NCBI GenBank assembly: GCA_947176975.1
Contig: CAMWSW010000004.1
Location: 1 to 21,403 of the forward strand
DNA length: 21,403 bases
Reading direction: 5' to 3'
Origin: an uncultured Clostridia bacterium
GTDB taxonomy: Bacteria > Bacillota > Clostridia > Christensenellales > UBA3700
The notes beneath the pieces are model-generated. The model saw only the letters and a program-made list of their open reading frames with translations, did no database searches and was not told the DNA's origin. Positions 8,201 through 16,174 of this stretch are shown one piece after another. Numbering within the stretch: the first letter of the stretch is position 1; each line of letters begins with the position of its first letter. Both the position numbers and the translations under genes were made by a program.

Positions 8201-11200
8201 GTCAACATCATATTGTCCTCTTCGTGTTCGGGAGCGCATATTACGATATCTCCCGTAGCCAACTGCGAATATACCCAACCGCCGTTTTTGATTGACGGCA
8301 AGGTTTTAAACTTATTGCTTGCCGCGGTGATACGGAAGAACAAGTCGGTCGACATGCCCTTATAATAATCATCGTTTGGCACGTTGACGGCAACAAAGTA
8401 ATTGCCCACGTCTATCGGGCAGCTGTCGAGAGCTGCGCCTCTTGTATATTGACCGGTATACTCGTTGAAATTAGCGTTATAATAAGTCAGATTGATTTTT
8501 GTAAGGTCTACGCTGTGCGTAAGCTTGATTATACCCATATCAAAATCATGTTCCTTGCCGTCGTATTCCCAATCCTCGATAGTAGGAACTTTATCGTTCA
8601 ACCAGCTGTTTTGTCCCAAGAATACCGTGATAACCTCTAAGCCCGATCTGGCTTCGAAATTTGTTCCGTCGGAAGTCGCCCACCACACTGTGTAGTTGCT
8701 TCCGCTTGCCGTACTTTTTAGACCTGCAATTGCTGACAAGAATTCGTTGTACGTCAAAGATTTTTCAATTTTAATAGGCTCGCTTGAGGTCGTAGCGGCG
8801 CTCAATCCGTCGACGTAGCTACCGTTTTGCGAAATACGGTAACCTACCTTATCGCTTTCAAAGCGAGCGGTATATTTTGGTATCAAGTCAGTAGTAGACG
8901 TACCGATTGTATAGTTGAATACCGCAAAAGTTTGGGTGAGCGTATTAGCGGCTTTGGTGACGTGGAATTCGCGTTGGTCGTCGATTGCGAGATAGTTGAT
9001 ACCCTCTCTATCGTTGACTGCGGCTTGATCGCCGTGTACTCTAAGGGTATACTCTCCTACGTTCAACATATTGATAAGTTGAGCGTAAGTATAAGTCGAT
9101 CCTGGAGCAACATTTGAGGTGCTCTTGATATTTTCGAGTTTAATACCGTTTACTACTACTGCTTCCGTTGTTTTTCCCGTACATACGGAATATGTGAGCT
9201 CTGTATCGTACTTAGCGGTAGCTGCATTGAGATGATAACCCATTTGGAATTCGGAATATTCCCAATCGTTTGCCGTAATGGTATTTGTCCATACGTTGTT
9301 AGCCGACGCAATGGTAAACGGTACTGCGCCCTGAACGAAAGATTCGTTTGAGTTGTTGAGACCGGTATAGTTGTTGTGACTGTATACGGTAGCAACCAAA
9401 TAATATCTTCCCGCAGGAAGACCCGCAAGTTTCTTCGCAACGCTGATTGGCAAGACAAAGTGATCTCCGTTCTTCACGAAATTGCCTTCGCTATCCGTTG
9501 CGTATTGGAAGTGGAAGTCTCCGTTGTCAAACTCAACGACGTTATACATATCTTTGCCCGTCTTTGTCGAGTCGATAGAATAGATACGGAAGTCGAATCT
9601 TCCCGTGCCTCCCCAACCGTCTGCCGATTGTTCGCCCGTTTCTTTTGGCGAAGCGAAGTAAGTAGGTATTGCGTGTATTTCGATAGGACTTACGGCGCCC
9701 GATGCGTTCCAATCGAAATTCTCGTATTGATTCCAAGTCCAGGTGGAGATACTCGGCGACTTAACCCAATTATTGCCCGCCGGAGAAATTCTTAAAGAAA
9801 TGGTTTGCTCATACTCTTTCCAGTTGCCGTTGACGTCTGCGGGGCAATAAGCCACCAAATTATATTCACCTGCCGAAGCCATGCCAAACTTGGTGATATC
9901 CGTCAGCGCTTCTCTATCGTCGTTATCGTTTTTGACGGGGACGAGCGTATACGTATAGTCTTGAGCGTCGCCGAATTGCGTTGCCCAAATGATATTGTCG
10001 AGTGTTATCTCGCTGTTCCAAGACCAACCTGCCATATACAAAGGCACGGTGGTGCTGTTGTTGGCGGGGACTATCTTATAAGATATCTCTGCGACGTTCT
10101 TGCTTGCGTCCTTCTCCCAACGGTAAAGTTGAGTATTTTCCGGGCTGATTGTAAGAATTACTTTCTTATCGCCGTGATTTACGTTGTCTTGACTAGACGG
10201 GAAAGACGCCTCGTAATAAGCTCGCTCGAATTCCAATTCACCGTTGAGATAGTTTATCTCGGGATATATCTCATATCCGGTATATTCGATATCTCCTATG
10301 CCTTGCGGCGCAGTAAGCGTCCTATACACTATTATGTCAAAGTAGCATAGTCTACGGTCGTTGTTGTTAGGACTAATCAGCGACCGACGATTCTTACAAG
10401 TCAACTGATAATAAATGGTATACACGTCGGGAGTATTCAGCGGATAGTCGTCAAGCAAGTCTGCCATACTCAAATACGAGTTGTTCCACATACGATTGAG
10501 GTTGTAAGTGATTTTAAAATTGCTGTCAAAGAGCGAATCGTACGTCTTATCCGTCCATGCTCCGATGCGCGCAGTATTCCATTGCGGCGTTCTACCCAAC
10601 GCCAACATATCTTGCAATTTCGTCTTCTTGGTTGCGTCGGTAAGCGCGCTCAAATCAAAGAGAACTCCATTTGTGAGATATGTATTTGTGACTTGCTTCA
10701 TATCGTATTCAAAGGAAGCGCCTTTGATTTGATCTATTGCCGCCATTTCCTCGGCGGTAAATTCCTTTTCATATACGTTGAAGGAGAAACTTTGATAGAA
10801 GGGTTGATATCTTGTTTTGTCGTCTTCTTCAAACTCGACCGAAAACGCTATTCTATAACTTCCCACCGGCATTGACGAATTAATATACTTACCAAAGTCG
10901 GCTACCGCAACGTCGTTGATTGTGATAACGCCAAGCGAGTTTGGCGAAGTCAATTCGAGACTGAACTTAATGTTTACTTTAGATCCCAAAGCTACCGCAG
11001 GCGCAGCAGGCAAATTTGAAGAACCGAATTCCCACTCCGAAGGCATATTATACGACCTAGCATCGTTGCCGCTCTCGCCTTGATACGTCAACCAGTTGTT
11101 GAGTTTGACGATATACCAAGTCTTGTCGACCGAAGCTTCAGTCGCGGCTTCATTGGTCGAACCGTAGAAGAGACGACTTTTATCGTGAGTTAAGGCAAGT

Positions 11201-13893
11201 CTATAGTTGTTCTTTGCCGCATCCGTCAATGTCACTTTAAATTGCTCTCTATACTCGCCCGATTCGCTTTGCGCTGTGCAGTTTGAGAAATCGCATACGA
11301 ATACGTCGCTGTCTTTGTGAGCGTCTTTCACTACGTTAGTTACGAGCGTAAGCGAGTATTTCATCTCTGTTCCTTCGGCTCTGACAAAGCTATTCCAAAG
11401 TCCGTCTTTATGATCTACGTACGCTCCCATATCGGTTTGCTCGTCGGTAAACCAAGAACTTCCGTACTTATAGAGCGAAACGGCTTGCTCGCCCGACACT
11501 TCTTTTCCGGGACGGAGATTGACTTTGTCCATGCCGTTGGTTACGCCAAGGCGGAAGATAGTATAATCGCCCAAATCTATTTGAGTCTTATTGACGGTGA
11601 CGGTCATAGTAGGCGCGGCAGTTGCGTCCCATTCGCCATAGTAAGCGTCGGGTTGAATCTCCAAAGTATATACGCCCGCCTCTTGGACAACCGAGCCTAT
11701 TGACTCGTAGCTCTTTGCCACGCCGCTACTGTCTACGTAACTCGTTACGCTTACCGTATAGTTGTTTGAAATTGACTCGGGAATACCCGTAATTATCGGG
11801 TCGTTTTCTGAAAACGACGTATTCTTATACTCTCTTATCTTATCTTCAAGGTCAACCTCTCCTATCTTCTTGGCGTACATATTTATTACGCTGGTTTTAT
11901 TAGTATCGTTTCCCGCATTACGAAGTGATAAGAGACCCGCTGAGGTGCCTATAGTCGTCTCGTTATATTTTGTATTAAACTCCGTAGACGTAAACCAACT
12001 CGACTTAGAATAACCGGTATATTCAGTCAAAGCGGGCAAGATTTGTTCTCTATATTCCCAAGTATCGTCGCTTTTTCGCTCATAACAATAAGAATTTTTA
12101 TAAGGTCCGGTCTCGCTCGTGTCATAGTTTGCCAAAGGACCCGTATATAAGCGTTGAATTTTAGCGTCATCGATAGCGTTATATTTATAAGCGCCGGCAT
12201 TTGTATCCCATTCGCCTATATTAGGTACGATATCTACCAAATAGGTATAGAATTTCAAAGTACCTTCCGTACCGAAAAAATCTTCCATACGCTTATAAAG
12301 TCCGCGAATGTATACGTTCTTTCTATTTGCATAATCGTTATAGTTGCGATATACGAACATACGCTTCGTGGTTGATGAATTATAAGAGAAACCGTCGCTC
12401 GCGCAAAAAGGATTGTTAGACGGCGGATAAAAGATAAGTCCCGCGCTTACGCCGCCGAATTTAAAAGTCTGCTTACCAATATATTCCACGTTGCCGCAAT
12501 TAAAAGTCCACATCGGCGCGCTAAGAAACGCGTAGTTGCCGATTGCCGAAACCGTATCGTCGGGTATAGTCGTATGCTGTACCCATCTAAAATAAAATAC
12601 GTATTGACCTATATCGTATCTCAACTTGGCGTCGCCAACCGTACCTGCGATTACTCGCGAAGAGCCGTTGATAGCGACGTTGCTGCCAAGCTCGGTTGCG
12701 GTTGCCGCAAGCGAAGAAAAATCGTTTTGCACTTCATTTCCCTCGCAGTCGATATAATCGTATACTCCACTGCGTTGTTCGCTGTCCACAGACAAATCAA
12801 CTTGCTTGGGCAATCTGACCATATAGTCATTCGCCGCGTGTATTGTATCGCCGCCGCTTTCGGGACCGCGATAATTTACCAAATACCACTTGTTTACGGC
12901 ATAACTTATCTGTCCCCAGACAGATTCAACGGTGACTGCGTTTCCCATCTCCGTAGAAAGCGGGCTTGTTCTCGACGTGTTCTTACAAAATACGAACCCG
13001 TCGTTGGTAGTTACCAGCCAGGAGCGTCCGACGCCCTTCTTGTATATATTCAAATAAGTGTCCTTAATTGGAGTCATATTTTTGACTTTGCTTTCAAATC
13101 CAGAGTTGGCGTTTGACGGCAATTCTACTTCTAGGATCTTTTTGGAAACAGCGCTTTCACTTGTGTTAACGTTAAATGCGTTTACGTCAAGCCCTGCGCC
13201 GTCAGCCCCAAGTCCCGACGGCAATGATATGTGAGTCAGACAGTTACTTGCAAAAGCGTACGCTTCTATAGACGTCAAAGTGTCGGGAAGCGCTACGTCA
13301 CACAATCTGTCGCAACCGTTAAAGGTATATGAAGGAATCGTCCTTAAATTCGTAGCCTTAGTGAAGTCTATCCTTCCAAGCCAACCTCCGCCGTTACCGA
13401 ATACGGAGTTGGTACGCGAAGTACCTCTTGTAATCTCGGCGAGTTGACTTCCTGTATTCGCAGTAATGGATAGCCACTTAACCGACGTCGTACCGAGAGC
13501 CGTCGATCTGTCTATATCCAACTTCTTTACGCTGTTTGGCAAGAGCAAATGCACGTACTTGTCGATAACGGTAGTCTTAGCCATACCTTTCCAAACGCCG
13601 TCGGCATCTATTTTCATTGAATCAACTTCAGTGTAAATATATTGACCGTTTGGTATGCCCAATTTATTTGCGTAATCTCTGGCTAATTCTTCCGTCTCCG
13701 CCATTATATAGGGTTTTTCTTTATATACTTGAACGGCAGAAGTTTGAGATGCGCCCGTATCCGTCGTATTCTTAAAATTATTTGCGGTGACGCCGTTAAA
13801 TAACGATAGCCATGCTCCCATTGCCAAAAAAGCAATAAGTACCACGGCTAAAACTATCAAAACGATTTTTCTGTATTTGCTATTCGTATTCAT
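5272..13893 (-). CDS. Giant repeat-rich surface protein with LRR patches and C-terminal membrane anchor
   Basis: A 2873-residue exported protein of unknown ligand. Residues 10-31 form a signal peptide or N-terminal membrane segment. BspA-like leucine-rich patches lie at about 176-228 (NLRTIPSYTFNGC..., ALPDTLTSIEAYAF) and about 443-490 (AIGNYAF, YIGKQTF). A mixed beta-rich region runs to about 1370. Then come about 13 tandem units, each opening with an NxW hinge (1374, 1532, 1650, 1762, 1860, 1976, 2066, 2174, 2295, 2396, 2510, 2607, 2735) and 90-157 residues long. The unit pattern is NxW, then WxWGEY, then AxFG, then a late GxYxLxW strand, NY, and FxV before the next hinge, which suggests MBG/Ig-like beta domains. 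A C-terminal helix (2836-2860) followed by KARSRK anchors it; there is no LPxTG sortase motif. The start has a GAGGGAG site. The likely role is an adhesin or glycan/mucin-binding surface fibre. It is first in the operon and overlaps its partner gene. Confidence 0.88.
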   Translation of the reverse strand: MNTNSKYRKIVLIVLAVVLIAFLAMGAWLSLFNGVTANNFKNTTDTGASQTSAVQVYKEKPYIMAETEELARDYANKLGIPNGQYIYTEVDSMKIDADGVWKGMAKTTVIDKYVHLLLPNSVKKLDIDRSTALGTTSVKWLSITANTGSQLAEITRGTSRTNSVFGNGGGWLGRIDFTKATNLRTIPSYTFNGCDRLCDVALPDTLTSIEAYAFASNCLTHISLPSGLGADGAGLDVNAFNVNTSESAVSKKILEVELPSNANSGFESKVKNMTPIKDTYLNIYKKGVGRSWLVTTNDGFVFCKNTSRTSPLSTEMGNAVTVESVWGQISYAVNKWYLVNYRGPESGGDTIHAANDYMVRLPKQVDLSVDSEQRSGVYDYIDCEGNEVQNDFSSLAATATELGSNVAINGSSRVIAGTVGDAKLRYDIGQYVFYFRWVQHTTIPDDTVSAIGNYAFLSAPMWTFNCGNVEYIGKQTFKFGGVSAGLIFYPPSNNPFCASDGFSYNSSTTKRMFVYRNYNDYANRKNVYIRGLYKRMEDFFGTEGTLKFYTYLVDIVPNIGEWDTNAGAYKYNAIDDAKIQRLYTGPLANYDTSETGPYKNSYCYERKSDDTWEYREQILPALTEYTGYSKSSWFTSTEFNTKYNETTIGTSAGLLSLRNAGNDTNKTSVINMYAKKIGEVDLEDKIREYKNTSFSENDPIITGIPESISNNYTVSVTSYVDSSGVAKSYESIGSVVQEAGVYTLEIQPDAYYGEWDATAAPTMTVTVNKTQIDLGDYTIFRLGVTNGMDKVNLRPGKEVSGEQAVSLYKYGSSWFTDEQTDMGAYVDHKDGLWNSFVRAEGTEMKYSLTLVTNVVKDAHKDSDVFVCDFSNCTAQSESGEYREQFKVTLTDAAKNNYRLALTHDKSRLFYGSTNEAATEASVDKTWYIVKLNNWLTYQGESGNDARSYNMPSEWEFGSSNLPAAPAVALGSKVNIKFSLELTSPNSLGVITINDVAVADFGKYINSSMPVGSYRIAFSVEFEEDDKTRYQPFYQSFSFNVYEKEFTAEEMAAIDQIKGASFEYDMKQVTNTYLTNGVLFDLSALTDATKKTKLQDMLALGRTPQWNTARIGAWTDKTYDSLFDSNFKITYNLNRMWNNSYLSMADLLDDYPLNTPDVYTIYYQLTCKNRRSLISPNNNDRRLCYFDIIVYRTLTAPQGIGDIEYTGYEIYPEINYLNGELEFERAYYEASFPSSQDNVNHGDKKVILTISPENTQLYRWEKDASKNVAEISYKIVPANNSTTVPLYMAGWSWNSEITLDNIIWATQFGDAQDYTYTLVPVKNDNDDREALTDITKFGMASAGEYNLVAYCPADVNGNWKEYEQTISLRISPAGNNWVKSPSISTWTWNQYENFDWNASGAVSPIEIHAIPTYFASPKETGEQSADGWGGTGRFDFRIYSIDSTKTGKDMYNVVEFDNGDFHFQYATDSEGNFVKNGDHFVLPISVAKKLAGLPAGRYYLVATVYSHNNYTGLNNSNESFVQGAVPFTIASANNVWTNTITANDWEYSEFQMGYHLNAATAKYDTELTYSVCTGKTTEAVVVNGIKLENIKSTSNVAPGSTYTYAQLINMLNVGEYTLRVHGDQAAVNDREGINYLAIDDQREFHVTKAANTLTQTFAVFNYTIGTSTTDLIPKYTARFESDKVGYRISQNGSYVDGLSAATTSSEPIKIEKSLTYNEFLSAIAGLKSTASGSNYTVWWATSDGTNFEARSGLEVITVFLGQNSWLNDKVPTIEDWEYDGKEHDFDMGIIKLTHSVDLTKINLTYYNANFNEYTGQYTRGAALDSCPIDVGNYFVAVNVPNDDYYKGMSTDLFFRITAASNKFKTLPSIKNGGWVYSQLATGDIVICAPEHEEDNMMLTYVVYRDMGSGIAEERVATLQWELGDGFNNNDVVLEAFYARLNTFDVGDYKLYATISASHNYKEVANSPISFTITKATNAWKEGKAPTITAGTSWQWDNYQYSTWNDVETKFGNVIIYVDNNAVAMLSVSRYLSELGVGDYTMRFEVAGTNNYNSFTDSVTFSVTKNDNGWKDGESDATAFVHDWTWGEYNNDIVGGNPTWVEPAPKYGTPYASIYKGKDGVGGSLISQNIALYSLDILMNYLDAGDYYIIWSIAESANYKALTRSYINFKVEVNPNAWDTNKVADMHENDNPTVSEGIQYGWTWGEYGKDGGQYFTMPQAKFGTTVAKLTKVDKKTGAESIVFDGVSNELSIANVLANLDASRYILRWSAIDLQNSGNYKEIQYSKEFKFIINMGINSWTGDAPQISDWMWGEFKSSYWKAPGLTHGNPIATVTRIQPNGQDGDIFADGISSIYLNAILESLGVGKYKLEWSSNSEGNFEITQDDPDPLEFEVFVNANGWVNAPAITAPNRKWQWGLFTLGYWTMPSAKYHNNDLFASVYKVDGDYIYDVFNDEYDFSNCVEMDEITLDTMDRINDLSIGKYLVKVGVPKDTMGRYRGLESVVPFEIVPNENNFTSNSCYVNNYAYLEFRGYWRAPIAQFGEIRASIYLMENGVRVAKVDEVSTFDLNDALRELHTGDYQLDWTIVEDKEGNYLSHTRTSDFTVNKANNRWLSKPTIKDWAYGLYDSNSIVPTAMPLAVSDDVDVYFKIVNAIYGEIADFRAYAEKFEKDANGSYYDDGKLVLTADGYFTDVTTVEKVMSGLKPGIYHLLAYYPEMADYNRLDTNNDHLFEIRSIENKWVELPSIKSWIAGSSVSMPKGSAIHGEVKWTYYNAVYDTELGRYVIDGDAIDTDGDNPPEQAGKYILVASTEVVDGYAPLREEIFFEIFEKSLTGISGNLLLWIDISLATIASITAAVIIYTLLKARSRKDDDVFNG

Positions 13894-14041
13894 GAAACTT
13901 CTCCCTCACAAAAACAAATTACGTATATTCTGATTTTCTATCGATAATTTCCCCTTAATTTTAAAGCCGACCTCTACGTAAGTTCCCCAACTTCGTCTTG
14001 AAGGTCCTTTCTGCAATCAAATTCCCTTATCTTGCTCTTTA

Positions 14042-14075
14042 CGCAAGCGTTATAATATATTTATAACACGCTCGC
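14042..14075 (-). ncRNA. Stem-loop at the 5' end of the giant-gene leader
   Basis: Read on the minus strand, GCGAGC and GTTATAA pair with TTATAAC and GCTTGC, giving seven inner and six outer base pairs (one G-U) with a 2-nt bulge. It begins about 11 nt after the predicted transcription start and about 150 nt before the start codon. A leader hairpin so close to the 5' end commonly protects long mRNAs from decay; that role is inferred. Confidence 0.5.
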
Positions 14076-14085
14076 ATAAAATAGC

Positions 14086-14121
14086 GACACTTATAATATT
14101 ACTTTATTTTAAAAGTGTCAA
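14086..14121 (-). promoter_or_regulatory. Sigma-A promoter of the giant surface-protein operon, with inverted repeat
   Basis: On the minus strand TTGACA (14121-14116) is followed after 17 bp by TATTAT (14098-14093), giving a start near 14086 and a leader of about 190 nt. The arms GACACTT and AAGTGTC (14113-14119 and 14086-14092) form a perfect 7-bp inverted repeat bracketing the promoter, one over the -35 box and one at the start site. This is a plausible operator. Confidence 0.7.
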
Positions 14122-14307
14122 CTATTTTTTATTACTTTTTAAATAATTTCCACTATTTTCCAACGTTTTTAGATAATTATTTACAAAAAACTTCAAAAGT
14201 CGCTAATTTTTCAAAAAAGTATAAACTCAGACTAATTTTCTAAAAATACTTAAAAACCGCTCAAAATGCAATACATATCACGTTCTAGAGGTAATTTAAA
14301 GGATAAT

Positions 14308-14336
14308 TAGAAAGGACGTAAGAACAACTTACGCCC
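14308..14336 (-). terminator. Intrinsic terminator of the alpha-galactosidase gene
   Basis: On the minus strand GGGCGTAAG pairs with CTTACGTCC around a TTGTT loop (arms 14336-14328 and 14322-14314) with one G-U pair, followed by TTTCTAATT. The pairing is perfect only in the minus-strand RNA, which supports its assignment to the galactosidase gene. Confidence 0.75.
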
Positions 14337-14364
14337 TGATTTTATTTATATATATTCAACGTAT

Positions 14365-16023
14365 TTACGCGTATTGACCGTTGCGGACGTTGAACTTGAG
14401 CTCAATCTGTTTGCCGTCCTCTTCAAATACTACTTGCATTATATCTTCCCGTACGAATTCCGCGGAAATGATTTTTATATCCTTTTGCGCAAAGGTCTCT
14501 TTTAATACTGCTTTTTGCTCTTCGCCGTAACTGCTTACGTCGTCGGAGATAAAAAGCAAACTTCCAAAAGTCGAATTGATTTTTGCTACGAGCTTGCGCT
14601 GTTCAAAGCACATTTGCATATTGTAATCGCGTAGCATAAATACGTCGGGGGCGTTCATCCACGCTCTGCCATTGAGGTGACGGCGGAAAATGGTATTGCA
14701 TATAGTATGCGGAGTGGACGTGTCGTCTCTCGTCCTATGCTTTTGATTTTTCCAATACAGCTGAACGTCGGAGCCTATTCGGCAATAGTCCACTTTGCCA
14801 AACGCAGGCATAAGCGGAACTCCGCAACCAAGTATCAACTTATCTCCGCAGCACTCCCTCAAGAGGTCCATAGCGTCGCACATTATCTCACCGCGCGTCT
14901 TGCCATGCATAGGCAATACGCAAGCGCCGTACAAAAAGTCGAGTTTTACGAGGTCATAGCCCCACTCGTTGAGCACGACGTCAAAGACGTGTTTTATATA
15001 CTCTCTTGCGCCTTCGTTGTATATATCCAGCGAATAAAATCCTCCCCAATTATGCCCCGTGTTATACGGTTTGCCGTGCTTGTCTTTGACAAACCAATCG
15101 GGATGCTCCTTAAAAAGTTTGGATCTCTTCACGCCTGCAAACGGCGCAAGCCAAAGTCCCGCGATCATACCCTTTGAATGTATACTGTCCGCGACAGCTT
15201 TCATACCGTTTGGAAATTTGTTTTTGTCTGTGATAAGCCAATCGCCTATATTCTCCTGATATCCGTCGTCGATTTGGAAGCAATCGAATTGCGTATCTTG
15301 ATTTGCAATGCTCTCCAAATCGCGGTTGATAACGCCTTCGCTTATACGGTTGTAATAGTTGTACCACGACGTATATCCGCAACGCTTTTTGTTCTCACGC
15401 GACTTCACGCCCATTTTATCAAAGTATTCGTCAAAAGCGTCGTCGTATTTTCCGCAGATATGCGCAAGCTCCAACAACTTATTCTCGCCCGTATATTCCA
15501 CGCCCTCAAGCTCTTTTGAAATTATGACTTCGCCGTTGTTGCAATCAAAAGTAATCACCGTATATCCGTATCGCTCGTTCAACGAACCGAATATCTCCAC
15601 GTCCTCTCCGCGACGTACGTAGCCGTAAGACCAGCCGTAGAATATGCTGCTCTTTCTCGGATAATCCCAAAAGAGAATATCCCCGCCCTTTGGCAACCCT
15701 ATTCTTCTCAAAATAGTCTTTGTGACGAGAAACTCCGTCAGCCTCGTCAACTCTTTCATCTGACCTTTGGGCTCGTACTCCATACTGTCCGTCCAACTTT
15801 GATAGCCATTGACGAAAATCTTATCGTTTTCGCAATACGTATGCGGAAATACCAAATCAAACTTCAAAAAAGACACCTTTATTTTTGCATTGAGCGTGAC
15901 CTTCAATACCCCGTCTTCGACGGTTGTGTCCAAAGAAAAATGTTCGCATTTATCTGCGTTGCAGACGTACTTTTTGCCGTCCGCAATATATTTTATATCG
16001 TATTTGATAGCGCTTGAATCCAT
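14365..16023 (-). CDS. Alpha-galactosidase, glycoside hydrolase family 36
   Basis: A retaining enzyme hydrolysing terminal alpha-galactosides such as melibiose and raffinose-type sugars. Counting from the chosen start (552 residues), an N-terminal beta domain (to about 210) precedes a TIM barrel containing QIDDGYQ (Asp252-Asp253), GLWLAPFAG, KLDF with the nucleophile Asp362, and CRIGSDV with the acid/base Asp419. No signal peptide is present, so the enzyme is cytoplasmic. The start at 16023 is chosen because AGGGGAG lies 7 bp upstream of it. A longer frame opening at 16041 has no ribosome binding site and begins only about 10 nt after the predicted transcript start. The gene is divergent from the aldolase, which suits galactose or tagatose-type catabolism. 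The exact substrate cannot be told, and some GH36 members act on N-acetylgalactosaminides. Confidence 0.92.
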   Translation of the reverse strand: MDSSAIKYDIKYIADGKKYVCNADKCEHFSLDTTVEDGVLKVTLNAKIKVSFLKFDLVFPHTYCENDKIFVNGYQSWTDSMEYEPKGQMKELTRLTEFLVTKTILRRIGLPKGGDILFWDYPRKSSIFYGWSYGYVRRGEDVEIFGSLNERYGYTVITFDCNNGEVIISKELEGVEYTGENKLLELAHICGKYDDAFDEYFDKMGVKSRENKKRCGYTSWYNYYNRISEGVINRDLESIANQDTQFDCFQIDDGYQENIGDWLITDKNKFPNGMKAVADSIHSKGMIAGLWLAPFAGVKRSKLFKEHPDWFVKDKHGKPYNTGHNWGGFYSLDIYNEGAREYIKHVFDVVLNEWGYDLVKLDFLYGACVLPMHGKTRGEIMCDAMDLLRECCGDKLILGCGVPLMPAFGKVDYCRIGSDVQLYWKNQKHRTRDDTSTPHTICNTIFRRHLNGRAWMNAPDVFMLRDYNMQMCFEQRKLVAKINSTFGSLLFISDDVSSYGEEQKAVLKETFAQKDIKIISAEFVREDIMQVVFEEDGKQIELKFNVRNGQYA

Positions 16024-16057
16024 AACTATCTCCCCTATCATATATTGATTATTTATT

Positions 16058-16086
16058 ATTATATTATATAAGAGGCGGTATGTCAG
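16058..16086 (-). promoter_or_regulatory. Promoter of the alpha-galactosidase gene
   Basis: On the minus strand CTGACA (16086-16081), 17 bp, then TATAAT (16063-16058). Transcription would start near 16051, giving a leader of about 28 nt that contains the ribosome binding site of the ATG at 16023. Confidence 0.65.
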
Positions 16087-16103
16087 CCCTTTCTTATCAA
16101 TTT

Positions 16104-16127
16104 ATCAAAAAAAGGTTGTTTTTTGAT
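16104..16127. repeat. Operator-like inverted repeat in the divergent galactosidase/aldolase region
   Basis: ATCAAAAAA (16104-16112) and TTTTTTGAT (16119-16127) are perfect 9-bp arms around a 6-bp spacer. The repeat covers the -35 box of the aldolase promoter and lies just upstream of the galactosidase promoter, so one bound protein could influence both genes. A weak terminator function cannot be excluded. Confidence 0.45.
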
Positions 16128-16144
16128 GCGCAGTGTGCTAAAAT
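16116..16144 (+). promoter_or_regulatory. Promoter of the aldolase gene
   Basis: TTGTTT (16116-16121), a 17-bp spacer, then TAAAAT (16139-16144), with a strong GGAGG site (16164-16168) 6 bp before the ATG at 16175. Confidence 0.6.
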
Positions 16145-16174
16145 CTATTTGATAAAAAAATTTGGAGGTAATTT

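Larger units (their letters stand above)
13894..14364. other. AT-rich intergenic region between the surface operon and the alpha-galactosidase gene
   Basis: About 470 bp without a credible gene. It holds the terminator of the galactosidase gene (14308-14336), the promoter and leader of the giant gene (14121 down to 13894) and, between about 14122 and 14307, very AT-rich DNA in which no further feature is visible. No ORF there has a ribosome binding site. Confidence 0.7.

Noticed and set aside
1374..13893. CRISPR array or nucleotide-level tandem repeats in the repeat-rich genes
   Set aside because: The periodicity is at protein level and divergent; no short identical DNA repeats with regular spacers were seen.
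14122..14307. Hidden gene or RNA in the AT-rich intergenic stretch
   Set aside because: Only short frames without ribosome binding sites and no clear stem-loops were found.
16021..16041. Upstream start (16041) for the alpha-galactosidase
   Set aside because: No ribosome binding site precedes it, while AGGGGAG lies between it and the ATG at 16023.
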